Below are positions 16,286 to 23,112 of a stretch of 23,112 bases of DNA, piece by piece. Positions within the stretch are counted from its first letter, which is position 1; the number at the start of each line of letters is the position of its first letter. The position numbers and the translations under genes are program-made. Under the pieces are notes generated by a model. It saw only the letters and a program-made list of their open reading frames with translations. It was not told the DNA's origin and did no database searches. The stretch is taken from assembly GCA_018969565.1 (NCBI GenBank), contig JAGWYC010000004.1:1-23112 (forward strand), read 5' to 3'. The stretch is from Bacteroidota bacterium (GTDB lineage Bacteria > Bacteroidota > Bacteroidia > NS11-12g > UBA955).

Positions 16286-16920
16286 AATACCCGGGCCTAT
16301 TACTGCTGCTGCTTCCTGTGTACAGCAGCGCACAGCAAACGCTTTCCGTTCAGCCACAATGGCGCGGAAACTTGCTTGAAACAGGCAGGTTCTATCCCGG
16401 CCCGCAAAGCGGCGACAGCCTGCGCATTGATGTACTTCGTTTTTATCTGGGCGTTCTGCCTTCCGGCGAAGCCATAAACCACAGCTATCATCTGATAGAC
16501 CTGGCTCATCCGGAAAGCATGCACATTCCGCTGAAACCTGAAATGGCGCAAACGCCCTTTACCCTGCTGCTCGGAGTGGACAGCATGACCCAGATGGACG
16601 GAGCCGGTGGTGGAGCCCTCGACCCCACACAAGGAATGTACTGGACCTGGCAGAGCGGCTATATTCACCTGAAACTGGAAGGGATTCTGCACAAGGCTGA
16701 GGGCAGGAACATCCCGTTCAGCTACCATATTGGTGGTTTTGAAGGAAAAGATAATACCCTTCAACGCATCCCTGCCGACCAAAGCGGTATCCTGAAACCC
16801 AGGCTCGACATCCTGTTCCGGAAACTTGACCCTGCTCTGCTTCCTGAAGTGATGAGTCCCGGTACCAAAGCCGTTATGATTTCTCGTGCCTGGAAAGATT
16901 GTTTTTCTTCTGAACCATGA
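16282..16920 (+). CDS. mbnP: MbnP family copper-binding-type protein
   Basis: 212 residues with a signal peptide (MKYPGLLLLLLPVYSSAQ, cleavage near A17). Family marks: LRFYLGVL (52-59), LLLGVDSMTQM (95-105), LDPTQGMYWTWQSGYI (113-128), LKLEG (130-134). Family knowledge: MbnP proteins are periplasmic partners of di-heme MbnH, which oxidises a tryptophan in MbnP to kynurenine; the modified protein binds copper. Candidate tryptophans are W121 and W123 in MYWTWQSGY, plus W27 and W204. The mature protein is probably periplasmic or lipid-free outer-facing, as there is no lipobox. The gene lies directly before the di-heme oxidase gene with an ATGA overlap, the standard mbnP-mbnH arrangement. No methanobactin genes were recognised in the window. 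Confidence 0.87.
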   Translation: MKYPGLLLLLLPVYSSAQQTLSVQPQWRGNLLETGRFYPGPQSGDSLRIDVLRFYLGVLPSGEAINHSYHLIDLAHPESMHIPLKPEMAQTPFTLLLGVDSMTQMDGAGGGALDPTQGMYWTWQSGYIHLKLEGILHKAEGRNIPFSYHIGGFEGKDNTLQRIPADQSGILKPRLDILFRKLDPALLPEVMSPGTKAVMISRAWKDCFSSEP

Positions 16921-17945
16921 GCCGAAGACATCGTATCATTCTGGTATTTACTTTATTGTCTGCATTTGCTTCATACCAAAATTACGATTTAAGCATTCCG
17001 GCGCATTTCCCTCCGTTGCATTACAACCTGAAAAAGAATCCCCTTAGCGAGGAAACAGTGCAATTGGGCAGGCTGCTGTTTTATGACCCGATCTTGTCTG
17101 CCGACAGCAGCATTTCCTGTGCCTCCTGTCATTCATCGTATAATGGCTTTGCACACACGGACCATAAGCTGAGTCATGGCATTCATGACCTGGTGGGCAC
17201 GAGGAATGCGCCGGCCCTGTGCAACCTGGGCTGGCAACCGCTGTTTATGTGGGACGGCGCACATCGCCACCTCGACATGCAGGCGCTGGCCCCCATCAGC
17301 CATCCCCGGGAAATGGGATTTTCTATTGCCGGCGTGGTGCAACGCTTAGAAGAGAATACACATTACCGACAACACTTCTACCGCGCCTTTGCCGACAGCA
17401 ACGTGAGCGGTGAACGGGTATTGAAAGCACTGGCGCAGTTCCAGCTCACCCTGATTTCCGCAGATTCGAAATACGATAAGATGCTACGGGGGCAGGCGCG
17501 GTTCAGCGAACAGGAGGCCAGAGGATATCAACTGTTCCGGAAACATTGCAATGCCTGCCATGCCGAACCACTGTTCAGCAACTACCAACTGAATGCCAAC
17601 GGATTGCCCCCTGATGCACTGCTAAACGACACCGGCAGAATGGGCATTACAGGGAAAGCAGCAGACCGCTATCGGTTCAAAACCCCTTCTCTGCGCAATC
17701 TTTCCTATACTTTTCCTTACATGCACGACGGGCGTTTCCAGACCTTGAGCGCCGTGATGCAGCATTACAGCGAAGGAGTATCAGCGACTTCCTCGCCCGG
17801 CACTGCGCTGCCCGGTCCTTTGAAGCTGAGCAGTACCGAAAAAGTGGACTTGGTCAGCTTCCTCCTCACACTGAATGACTCCGCGTTTGTATTCAACCGG
17901 AAGCACGCATACCCCATGGAATTAAGAACGTATTGGAAGAAATGA
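16917..17945 (+). CDS. mbnH: Di-heme cytochrome c peroxidase family protein, MbnH/MauG-like
   Basis: 342 residues. An N-terminal hydrophobic segment (RRHRIILVFTLLSAFASY) exports it. Two c-type heme sites are clear: CASCH at 68-72 and CNACH at 211-215. FMWDGAH (110-116) carries W112, the position of the tryptophan between the hemes in bacterial cytochrome c peroxidases and MauG. PYMHDGRF (267-274) offers M269 as a candidate distal ligand; MauG uses a tyrosine in this role. The opening LGRLLFYDPILSADSSISCA is typical. The MbnP gene just upstream (ATGA overlap) argues for MbnH-type tryptophan oxidation rather than simple peroxide removal. The stop lies 77 bases before the preferred start of the multicopper oxidase. 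Confidence 0.9.
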   Translation: MSRRHRIILVFTLLSAFASYQNYDLSIPAHFPPLHYNLKKNPLSEETVQLGRLLFYDPILSADSSISCASCHSSYNGFAHTDHKLSHGIHDLVGTRNAPALCNLGWQPLFMWDGAHRHLDMQALAPISHPREMGFSIAGVVQRLEENTHYRQHFYRAFADSNVSGERVLKALAQFQLTLISADSKYDKMLRGQARFSEQEARGYQLFRKHCNACHAEPLFSNYQLNANGLPPDALLNDTGRMGITGKAADRYRFKTPSLRNLSYTFPYMHDGRFQTLSAVMQHYSEGVSATSSPGTALPGPLKLSSTEKVDLVSFLLTLNDSAFVFNRKHAYPMELRTYWKK

Positions 17946-18022
17946 ACCGATTCCTGAAACCGCACTCTGGAAATTCACTTTGGAAACGAAGGTTTTCGAA
18001 GCATTTAACGTCTAAACAACTA

Positions 18023-19723
18023 ATGAGCACCATAAACCCTCGCCGGCATGCGGCATTTCTGCTTCTTTTTGGGTTTGCAGGAACAGCTATGGCACAGTAC
18101 CAGACGCTGCACATTCCACAAGCTTTATATGGGAAGGAGTTTCAGCTCACCCTGAAAGACAGCTTCCGGCAGTTGCGTCCGGGCAATCAGACCATCACTT
18201 CCGGTGTGAACGGCGATTTCTGGGGCCCTACCCTGTTCATCAACAAGGGTGATACCGTGCGCATGGATGTGCTGAATAAGCTGAACGATTCTACCACCCT
18301 GCACTGGCATGGTTTTCACCTTCCCGCCGTGATGGACGGAGGGCCGCACCAGGTCATTCCGCCCAATACCCGCTGGAAGCCCTACTGGAAGATTACCAAC
18401 CAGGCCGCCACCTACTGGTATCATCCGCACCTGCATGAGATGACCCAGGAGCACATGACCAAAGGGCTGGGCGGGCTGATTATTGTACGCGATAGTGTAG
18501 AAGCGGCTCTTGCGCTTCCCCGCACCTATGGAACAGACGACATCCCGCTGGTACTCAGCAGCAGGCGTTATGATGCTTCCAACCAGTTTGTGTTCACCAA
18601 TACCGCCTACGGCGATTACCTGCTGACCAACGGCACACCCAATGCCCAATACACGTTTCCCAGACAGATGGTGCGCCTCAGAATACTCAATGCGGAAACA
18701 GAAAGAGGCTTCATTCTGGGATTCAGCGATAACAGAACCTTCTATGTGATTGGCAACGACGGCGGCCTGCTGGAAGCACCCGTTTCCCTGACGCGCCTGC
18801 CTGTATTTGTGGGCGAACGCTATGAAATTCTGGTGGATTTAAGCGGGCTCAGCGAAGGAAGCACCCTGGACCTTAAAGCCTATAACTCCGGGCAAACCCT
18901 CGGCTTCCCCGGTGGAGAACCCGGAACTGACGGGCAGTTCGGCAGTCTGCTCAACAACAAGGACTTCAGCGTGCTGCACATCATCATCGGCGCACAAACC
19001 GCCAAACCGATACTGAGCCTGCCCGCAAGTCTGGTGAAACAAAACTACCTGAGCGCCGCAGATGCCACCAATTCAAGGGCCCTGAGCATCACTGCCGGAC
19101 AGCCGGCCAACAATCCGTTCCGCTTCGACAATAAGCTCTTCGACATCAACTACATCAACCACACGGTGCTGAAAAACACCACCGAAAAATGGAGCGTGAC
19201 CAACAACAATGTGTTTGGCCACTGCTTCCACATCCACGACGTACAGTTCAAAATCGTATCGCGCAGCAGCGGACCCATAGGCGCCTATGAATCAGGCTGG
19301 AAAGACGCCTTCTTCATCAACCGCAATGAAACGGTATCATTTGTAGCACGATTCTCCGACCAGGCCGACCCGCAGCATCCCTTCATGTACCACTGCCATT
19401 TTGGAAACCATGAAGACGAAGGCATGATGGGGCAATTTGTGGTCAGCGAGCCGACTCAGGGTAATGGTCCATCTACTGCAGCATCTAAATTTCAGATTTA
19501 TCCCAATCCCGTCGGCGACCGGCTGTACCTGAATAGAAGCGAAGCCCCGGATGGGGTTTATTATATCAGCATCATCAGTGCCTCCGGTAAAACAGTCATG
19601 ATGCTGCCCCGGCCTGAACTGCATCAGGGAATTGACGTTTCGCACCTTGCTCCCGGGGTTTATTACCTGCACATTACTTCAGAAAATAAAAAACAAAGCA
19701 CCGTGTCCTTCATCAGGCGATGA
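18023..19723 (+). CDS. CueO/bilirubin-oxidase-like multicopper oxidase with T9SS sorting domain
   Basis: From ATG 18023 the protein has 566 residues and an ideal signal peptide ending TAMA|Q; an upstream in-frame ATG (17933) overlaps the previous gene and would bury it. All four copper motifs are intact (566-residue numbering): HWHG 94-97, HPHLH 134-138, HCFHIH 400-405 and HCHFGNHEDEGMM 457-469, with the type 1 cysteine at C458 and axial-methionine position M468 in the same spacing as CueO. Such enzymes couple oxidation of Cu(I), or of metals and phenols, to reduction of oxygen to water. The last ~75 residues, from FQIYPNPVGD, form a type A T9SS domain, so the enzyme crosses the outer membrane to the surface or medium. 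No methionine-rich insert like that of CueO is obvious. It overlaps the redoxin gene as ATGA. Confidence 0.93.
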   Translation: MSTINPRRHAAFLLLFGFAGTAMAQYQTLHIPQALYGKEFQLTLKDSFRQLRPGNQTITSGVNGDFWGPTLFINKGDTVRMDVLNKLNDSTTLHWHGFHLPAVMDGGPHQVIPPNTRWKPYWKITNQAATYWYHPHLHEMTQEHMTKGLGGLIIVRDSVEAALALPRTYGTDDIPLVLSSRRYDASNQFVFTNTAYGDYLLTNGTPNAQYTFPRQMVRLRILNAETERGFILGFSDNRTFYVIGNDGGLLEAPVSLTRLPVFVGERYEILVDLSGLSEGSTLDLKAYNSGQTLGFPGGEPGTDGQFGSLLNNKDFSVLHIIIGAQTAKPILSLPASLVKQNYLSAADATNSRALSITAGQPANNPFRFDNKLFDINYINHTVLKNTTEKWSVTNNNVFGHCFHIHDVQFKIVSRSSGPIGAYESGWKDAFFINRNETVSFVARFSDQADPQHPFMYHCHFGNHEDEGMMGQFVVSEPTQGNGPSTAASKFQIYPNPVGDRLYLNRSEAPDGVYYISIISASGKTVMMLPRPELHQGIDVSHLAPGVYYLHITSENKKQSTVSFIRR

Positions 19724-20319
19724 GCACCCTATTCAGCACCCTATTGCTCAGCCTGTTTATGCAGGTGGACAGTCCGCCCGCAGGTGGGGTGCTGTTTCGC
19801 GATTTCAGCCTGAAGCAGGCCGGTGGCGGTTATTATACCTCCGCAGCACACAAAGACCTGAAAGGCATGGTACTGGTGTTCACCTGCAACCATTGTCCTT
19901 TCGCACGGCTTTATACCCAAAGACTCAACAACCTGGCCCGAACCTGCGACAGTGCCGGGGTTCAGTTGCTGGCCATCAACGCTATGGATACCCTGGTTTA
20001 TGAAGATGAAACCCTGGAAGCCATGACGCTGCGGGCCAAAACCGAAGGCTGGAAATTCCCCTACTTGCAGGATGCTGACCAAAGCGTGGCTGCCATGATG
20101 GGTGCCGTGTGTACCCCACAAGTGTTTATTCTTTGGAAGGAACAGAAGCACTGGGTAATGCGCTACAGCGGAGCCATAGACAGCAACGGACAAGAGCCCG
20201 AGTTGGCGGAAGCTTATGCAGCCGAGGCGCTGAAAGACCTGCTTGCCGGGACTATGGTGCGCACCCCATCCACACAGGCCTTCGGATGCAGGATTTACTA
20301 CAGAAAACAACAACCTTGA
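19720..20319 (+). CDS. Thioredoxin-fold (redoxin/AhpC-like) protein
   Basis: 199 residues. A moderately hydrophobic start (MSTLFSTLLLSLFMQVDS) may be a signal sequence. The thioredoxin fold is shown by KGMVLVFTCNHCPFARLYTQ (48-67) with the redox pair C56-N-H-C59, and by CTPQVFIL (131-138) with the cis-proline at P133. The CNHCP active site marks a common Bacteroidota thioredoxin-family group, usually ending near a GC pair like the FGCRIYY seen here. It probably reduces or oxidises cysteines in the envelope, perhaps those of metal sites in neighbouring proteins or in heme maturation; that is inference. It is coupled to the oxidase (ATGA) and to the YHYH gene (TTGA). Confidence 0.88.
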   Translation: MSTLFSTLLLSLFMQVDSPPAGGVLFRDFSLKQAGGGYYTSAAHKDLKGMVLVFTCNHCPFARLYTQRLNNLARTCDSAGVQLLAINAMDTLVYEDETLEAMTLRAKTEGWKFPYLQDADQSVAAMMGAVCTPQVFILWKEQKHWVMRYSGAIDSNGQEPELAEAYAAEALKDLLAGTMVRTPSTQAFGCRIYYRKQQP

Positions 20320-21695
20320 ACAACCATAAACTTCACCCACTGGCGGCAATTTGCATCATGGCCGCAAGCGCCCTTCAGGCACAGGGACCGGCCATCACCT
20401 CATGGCTGCAGAACACCACCAAAACCGGTTCCTATTACAAAGCAGGCAACAGCACAGCCATCGGCAACGGAATTCTCGTAAACTGCCAGAAAGTGGAATA
20501 TTCTACTGACTGGGTTTATGTGAGCACGCATGGCATCCCGGCCTACCCCACGGGGCCTTTTCAGGACGGAAACCCTTCCCAGGCTTCCGACCAGAATGCG
20601 ATCTTCAAATTCCCCCTCAACCCACAGCAAAACACCGGAACACCAACCGCCACCACCGGTGGAAATATCGGCGTGTTCATCAACGGCGTGGCGCTGTTTG
20701 ACTACCGCGACGGCGTGGCCTGGAACACCACCACGAATGCGCTGTGCGGTGGTCCGGGTAATCCACCCTGTCCCGGTGGGCCCGGCGCCACACAAAGCTG
20801 GAACCGCGATGCCATCCCGGCGGAGAAACCCGGCTTCGACTGCAGCAAAGGACATCCCGCCATGGGCAACTACCACCACCACCAGAACCCCAGCGCCTTC
20901 AAGCTGGACAAGCAGGTGATTTCTACCGTGTGCAACCTCTACGATGCCGATGGTTTGTATGTGATTGACACCACCAAACACTCGCCGCTGATTGGCTATG
21001 CGTACGACGGTTTCCCCATTTACGGCGCTTATGGTTACAAGAACAGCGATGGCAGCGGCGGCATTGTGCGCATGAAATCCGGTTTCCAACTGCGCAACAT
21101 CAGCGTGCGCACCCATTGGGCCGACGGCACCGATGTTCCCGACGGACCGGTGGTGGGCGGCAGCTACCCGCTGGGTTATTTCCGCGAAGACTACGAATTC
21201 AAGACGCATCCCGGCGAAGCCGATTACCTGGACGAGCACAATGGCCGTTTCTGCATCACCCCCGAATACCCCAAAGGCATCTATTGCTATTTCGCCACGG
21301 TGGATGCCAACCACAATTCCGCCTATCCCTACGTGGTAGGACCCACATTTTACGGGGTGAAAACGGCCGCCAAGGTGACTTCCATTGGTGAGAGCACGAC
21401 GGTTTACACGCCTTCCAGCAGCGGACTCAGTCAAGAAGCCTTCGGCGCGCTGAACATCCGCATCTTCCCCAACCCGACCAACGATTTACTCGCCGTACAA
21501 GCCGGCGGACTTGTTACCGACGACATCCAATTATACCTGTACGATCCCAGCGGACGCCTGGTGCTGCAATCCCATATCAACCCAGGACAAACCATCGCCT
21601 ATTTCGACACACAGACTTTGTACCCCGGCCATTATACATTGATAGCCCGCAACGGCCAACAGCAATGGACCCGGCAGGTGATGAAGGCAGAGTAA
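20316..21695 (+). CDS. YHYH-domain secreted protein with T9SS sorting domain
   Basis: 459 residues from a TTG start at 20316 whose TTGA overlaps the redoxin stop. It gives a clean signal peptide (LAAICIMAASALQAQ, cleavage near Q23), whereas longer forms bury it. The YHYH domain (~45-350) shows HPAMGNYHHHQNP (180-192; YHYH variant YHHH 186-189), IGYAYDGFPIYGAYGY (226-241), GRFCITPEYPKGIYCYFAT (310-328) and paired cysteines. Family knowledge: YHYH proteins are extracellular, of unknown activity; the histidine cluster suits metal binding. A type A T9SS domain starts near IRIFPNPTND (381-390). It is the last gene of the metal operon. Its codons are strongly C-rich compared with the left part of the window. 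Confidence 0.9.
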   Translation: MNNHKLHPLAAICIMAASALQAQGPAITSWLQNTTKTGSYYKAGNSTAIGNGILVNCQKVEYSTDWVYVSTHGIPAYPTGPFQDGNPSQASDQNAIFKFPLNPQQNTGTPTATTGGNIGVFINGVALFDYRDGVAWNTTTNALCGGPGNPPCPGGPGATQSWNRDAIPAEKPGFDCSKGHPAMGNYHHHQNPSAFKLDKQVISTVCNLYDADGLYVIDTTKHSPLIGYAYDGFPIYGAYGYKNSDGSGGIVRMKSGFQLRNISVRTHWADGTDVPDGPVVGGSYPLGYFREDYEFKTHPGEADYLDEHNGRFCITPEYPKGIYCYFATVDANHNSAYPYVVGPTFYGVKTAAKVTSIGESTTVYTPSSSGLSQEAFGALNIRIFPNPTNDLLAVQAGGLVTDDIQLYLYDPSGRLVLQSHINPGQTIAYFDTQTLYPGHYTLIARNGQQQWTRQVMKAE

Positions 21696-21790
21696 CAGCA
21701 CCCGGAAACCAAAGCACGAACAAAGAGCCGGCCACCACAGCGGGTTGTGCCAAGAATGATGAATAGCTGAGTTGGGGAGTTGAAACACCT

Positions 21791-21856
21791 GTCATGGTGA
21801 GCCCGTCGAACCACAGCTTGCCCCGCCCGAGTGAAGCGAGCGGCGGGGAACCATGG
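21791..21856. repeat. REP-like double palindrome between operon and recombinase
   Basis: Outer arms CATGGT (21793-21798) and ACCATG (21850-21855) enclose a second perfect inverted repeat, CCCCGCC (21821-21827) with GGCGGGG (21842-21848). The left part also holds TGGT...ACCA around GAGCCCGTCGA. It is more GC-rich than the flanks. GGTGAGCCCGTCGAACCA resembles interspersed intergenic repeats I recall from Bacteroidota genomes. It could act as a transcript stabiliser or terminator-like structure, but there is no T-run. Confidence 0.6.
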
Positions 21857-21998
21857 GCGTTTCATAGTTTTATTACAAAATCTCTATGCACCGCAAAAAA
21901 AACGTAAACACTTAATTATCAACTATTTAACCCTGTCCCCCGTCTAAACACCTGTTTTTTATAACCAATCCATTTAGGAATTAAACCACACATTCCTA

Positions 21999-22006
21999 TA
22001 TATTTG
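21999..22006 (+). promoter_or_regulatory. -7 promoter box of the recombinase gene
   Basis: TATATTTG, an exact TAnnTTTG match, in an AT-rich stretch about 15 bases before the inferred TTG start. A -33 element is weak (TTTA near 21973). The predicted transcript would have a very short leader. Confidence 0.45.
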
Positions 22007-22021
22007 GAAAACTTCAGGCCT

Positions 22022-23112
22022 TTGACTGCCGTAACCCTTGATATCATCCGCCACAAGCAGGAATCCTTCCTCAGGGTGCAGTTTCCTTATGACGAGAAAC
22101 TGATTTGCCTAGTGAAGAAGCTGGAGGGAGGGCGTTGGAGCCGTACCTGGAAAGGCTGGTTGTTTGAACCACGGGCGGAGAAGTTGCATCAAATTACCGA
22201 GCACTTGAACGCCGTCACTGAGGTGGATGATACCGCTGCTGTAAAGGCGCTGGAACAGCGTGATGCTGCGGAACACGCTGCGCAGCAGTACGCGGGGGAG
22301 AAACAGCGCTTTTGCGACTGGATGCGCAGCAAACGCTACAGCGACAACACTTTGCGCGTTTATACCGACGCATTAGACAGCTTTCTGCGTTTCATTTCAG
22401 GCAAAGCCTTGACCGACCTCTGTCAGGAAGACCTGATTGCCTACAATAACCAATACATCCTGGCCAAGGGCTTGTCATCCGCCTACCAGAACCAGGTAGT
22501 GAATGCCCTGAAGTTGTTCTTGCGGGTGAACGAACTGGCACAATTACCGGCAGACAGCCTGCCCAGACCACGCGGCGAGAAGAAACTACCCAATGTGCTC
22601 AGCAAGCAGGAGGTAAAACGCATGCTTGAAGCCTTGCCCAACCTTAAGCACCGCATGATGCTCAGCCTCATCTACGCCTGCGGACTGCGCCGAGGCGAAC
22701 TGCTGAATCTGCAGATCAGCGACATACAATCCGATAGGGGTCTTTTGCTTATCCGACAAGCCAAGGGTAAAAAAGACCGGATGGTACCCCTGAGTGCGAA
22801 GTTGTTGGAAAGCCTGAGACAGTATTATCTCCATTACCGCCCGAAGCGCTATTTGTTTGAGGGGCAGGAAGGAGGGCAGTATAGTGAAGCCAGTTTAGCC
22901 AAGGTACTTAAAATGTCTTTGGAGCGGGCGGGAATAAACAAACCTGTTACCTTGCATTGGCTGCGACACAGTTATGCCACACACTTGCTGGAAAGCGGAA
23001 CCGATTTACGATACATTCAGGAATTGTTGGGGCACAACAGCAGCAGAACCACAGAAATCTATACCCATGTCAGCGAAAAGAATCTTCAAGCCATCCGCAG
23101 CCCGTTCGACGA
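22022..23112 (+). CDS. Tyrosine recombinase / phage-type integrase (3' end cut by window)
   Basis: Read directly from the sequence: a frame open from TTG 22022 to the window end, 363 codons. No in-frame ATG precedes it nearby, so TTG (MTAVTLDIIRHKQESF) is the best start, though uncertain. The N-terminal part (FPYDEKLI, GGRWSRTWKGWLFEP) is the extra arm domain of many Bacteroidota recombinases. A SAM-like core-binding domain follows (RFCDWMRSKRYSDNTLRVYT, then LDSFLRFISG). The catalytic domain shows YACGLRRGELLNL (first Arg), KGKKDRMVPL (Lys), LHWLRHSYATHLLESG (HxxR), LGHNSSRTTEIYTHV (His and nucleophile Tyr), so all catalytic residues are present. Only a few residues should be missing. It could serve chromosome-dimer, integron-like or element integration; neighbours do not decide. 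Confidence 0.9.
   Translation, partial: MTAVTLDIIRHKQESFLRVQFPYDEKLICLVKKLEGGRWSRTWKGWLFEPRAEKLHQITEHLNAVTEVDDTAAVKALEQRDAAEHAAQQYAGEKQRFCDWMRSKRYSDNTLRVYTDALDSFLRFISGKALTDLCQEDLIAYNNQYILAKGLSSAYQNQVVNALKLFLRVNELAQLPADSLPRPRGEKKLPNVLSKQEVKRMLEALPNLKHRMMLSLIYACGLRRGELLNLQISDIQSDRGLLLIRQAKGKKDRMVPLSAKLLESLRQYYLHYRPKRYLFEGQEGGQYSEASLAKVLKMSLERAGINKPVTLHWLRHSYATHLLESGTDLRYIQELLGHNSSRTTEIYTHVSEKNLQAIRSPFD

Larger units (their letters stand above)
21696..22021. other. Gene-free stretch between metal operon and recombinase
   Basis: 326 bases without a plausible gene. The first ~150 bases are mixed GC and include the palindromic repeat; the rest is AT-rich, with A- and T-runs and a promoter-like box next to the recombinase start. 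Short matching pieces TAAACAC at ~21905 and ~21945 are too short to call a recombination site. Confidence 0.6.

Noticed and set aside
16282..17945. Methanobactin biosynthesis cluster
   Set aside because: MbnP/MbnH-type genes are present, but no MbnA-like precursor peptide or MbnB/MbnC-like genes were seen in the window.
17933..18022. Longer N-terminus for the multicopper oxidase
   Set aside because: The extra 30 residues overlap the previous gene, are polar and basic, and would place the evident signal peptide internally.
20400..21434. Long minus-strand open frame (344 codons) opposite the YHYH gene
   Set aside because: It mirrors a C-rich coding frame, its product is a low-complexity Gly/Val/Ala/His string without domains, and the plus-strand gene has clear family motifs.
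21903..21953. Short direct repeats (TAAACAC) as a recombinase attachment site
   Set aside because: Seven bases in an AT-rich stretch occur easily by chance, with no inverted arms or core seen.
1..23112. tRNA, rRNA, CRISPR arrays, riboswitches and insertion sequences
   Set aside because: No cloverleaf-like segments, regularly spaced repeats, aptamer cores or transposase genes were recognised by eye.

Overview
The window looks like chromosomal DNA of a Bacteroidota member, probably a Sphingobacteriia/Chitinophagia or Flavobacteriia relative (inference). Three proteins end in type IX secretion (T9SS) type A sorting domains with PNP motifs. Several candidate promoters resemble the Bacteroidota pattern TTG-N19-21-TAnnTTTG. 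Genes for a PiT/DUF47 phosphate pair, RhlE, DUF3179, DUF2071, TIGR03643 and MbnP/MbnH-type proteins are typical of the phylum. No rRNA, tRNA or CRISPR array was seen.

Layout. 1-8380 is all on the minus strand: the 5' 1261 codons of a very large secreted choice-of-anchor I beta-propeller protein whose 3' end lies outside the window; a small membrane-anchored OmpA-like protein; a phosphate transporter with its DUF47 partner; and a DEAD-box helicase translationally coupled to a cold-shock protein, with a probable terminator and a long leader. 8640-14080 is on the plus strand: a membrane-anchored DUF3179 protein, four unrecognised proteins (one cysteine-rich, three membrane-associated), a DUF2071 protein and a TIGR03643 protein. 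14136-14852 (minus) is a lipoprotein-like protein with a degenerate M23-like domain.

The most interesting part is 15048-21695, eight plus-strand genes that nearly all overlap by a few bases: ECF sigma factor, single-pass anti-sigma-like protein, membrane-anchored Spy/CpxP/CnrX-like sensor, MbnP-like protein, di-heme MbnH/MauG-type peroxidase, CueO-like multicopper oxidase with a T9SS tail, thioredoxin-fold protein, and YHYH-domain protein with a T9SS tail. The first three match the Cupriavidus CnrH-CnrY-CnrX module in type and size. I infer a self-regulated cell-envelope system that senses a metal, most likely copper, and answers by handling and oxidising it outside the inner membrane. The metal and the regulatory circuit are not proven by the sequence.

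After the operon come about 325 bases without a gene, holding a REP-like double palindrome and a good -7 promoter box. A tyrosine recombinase with an intact active site follows and is cut only slightly by the window end. The left third is visibly lower in GC than the operon.
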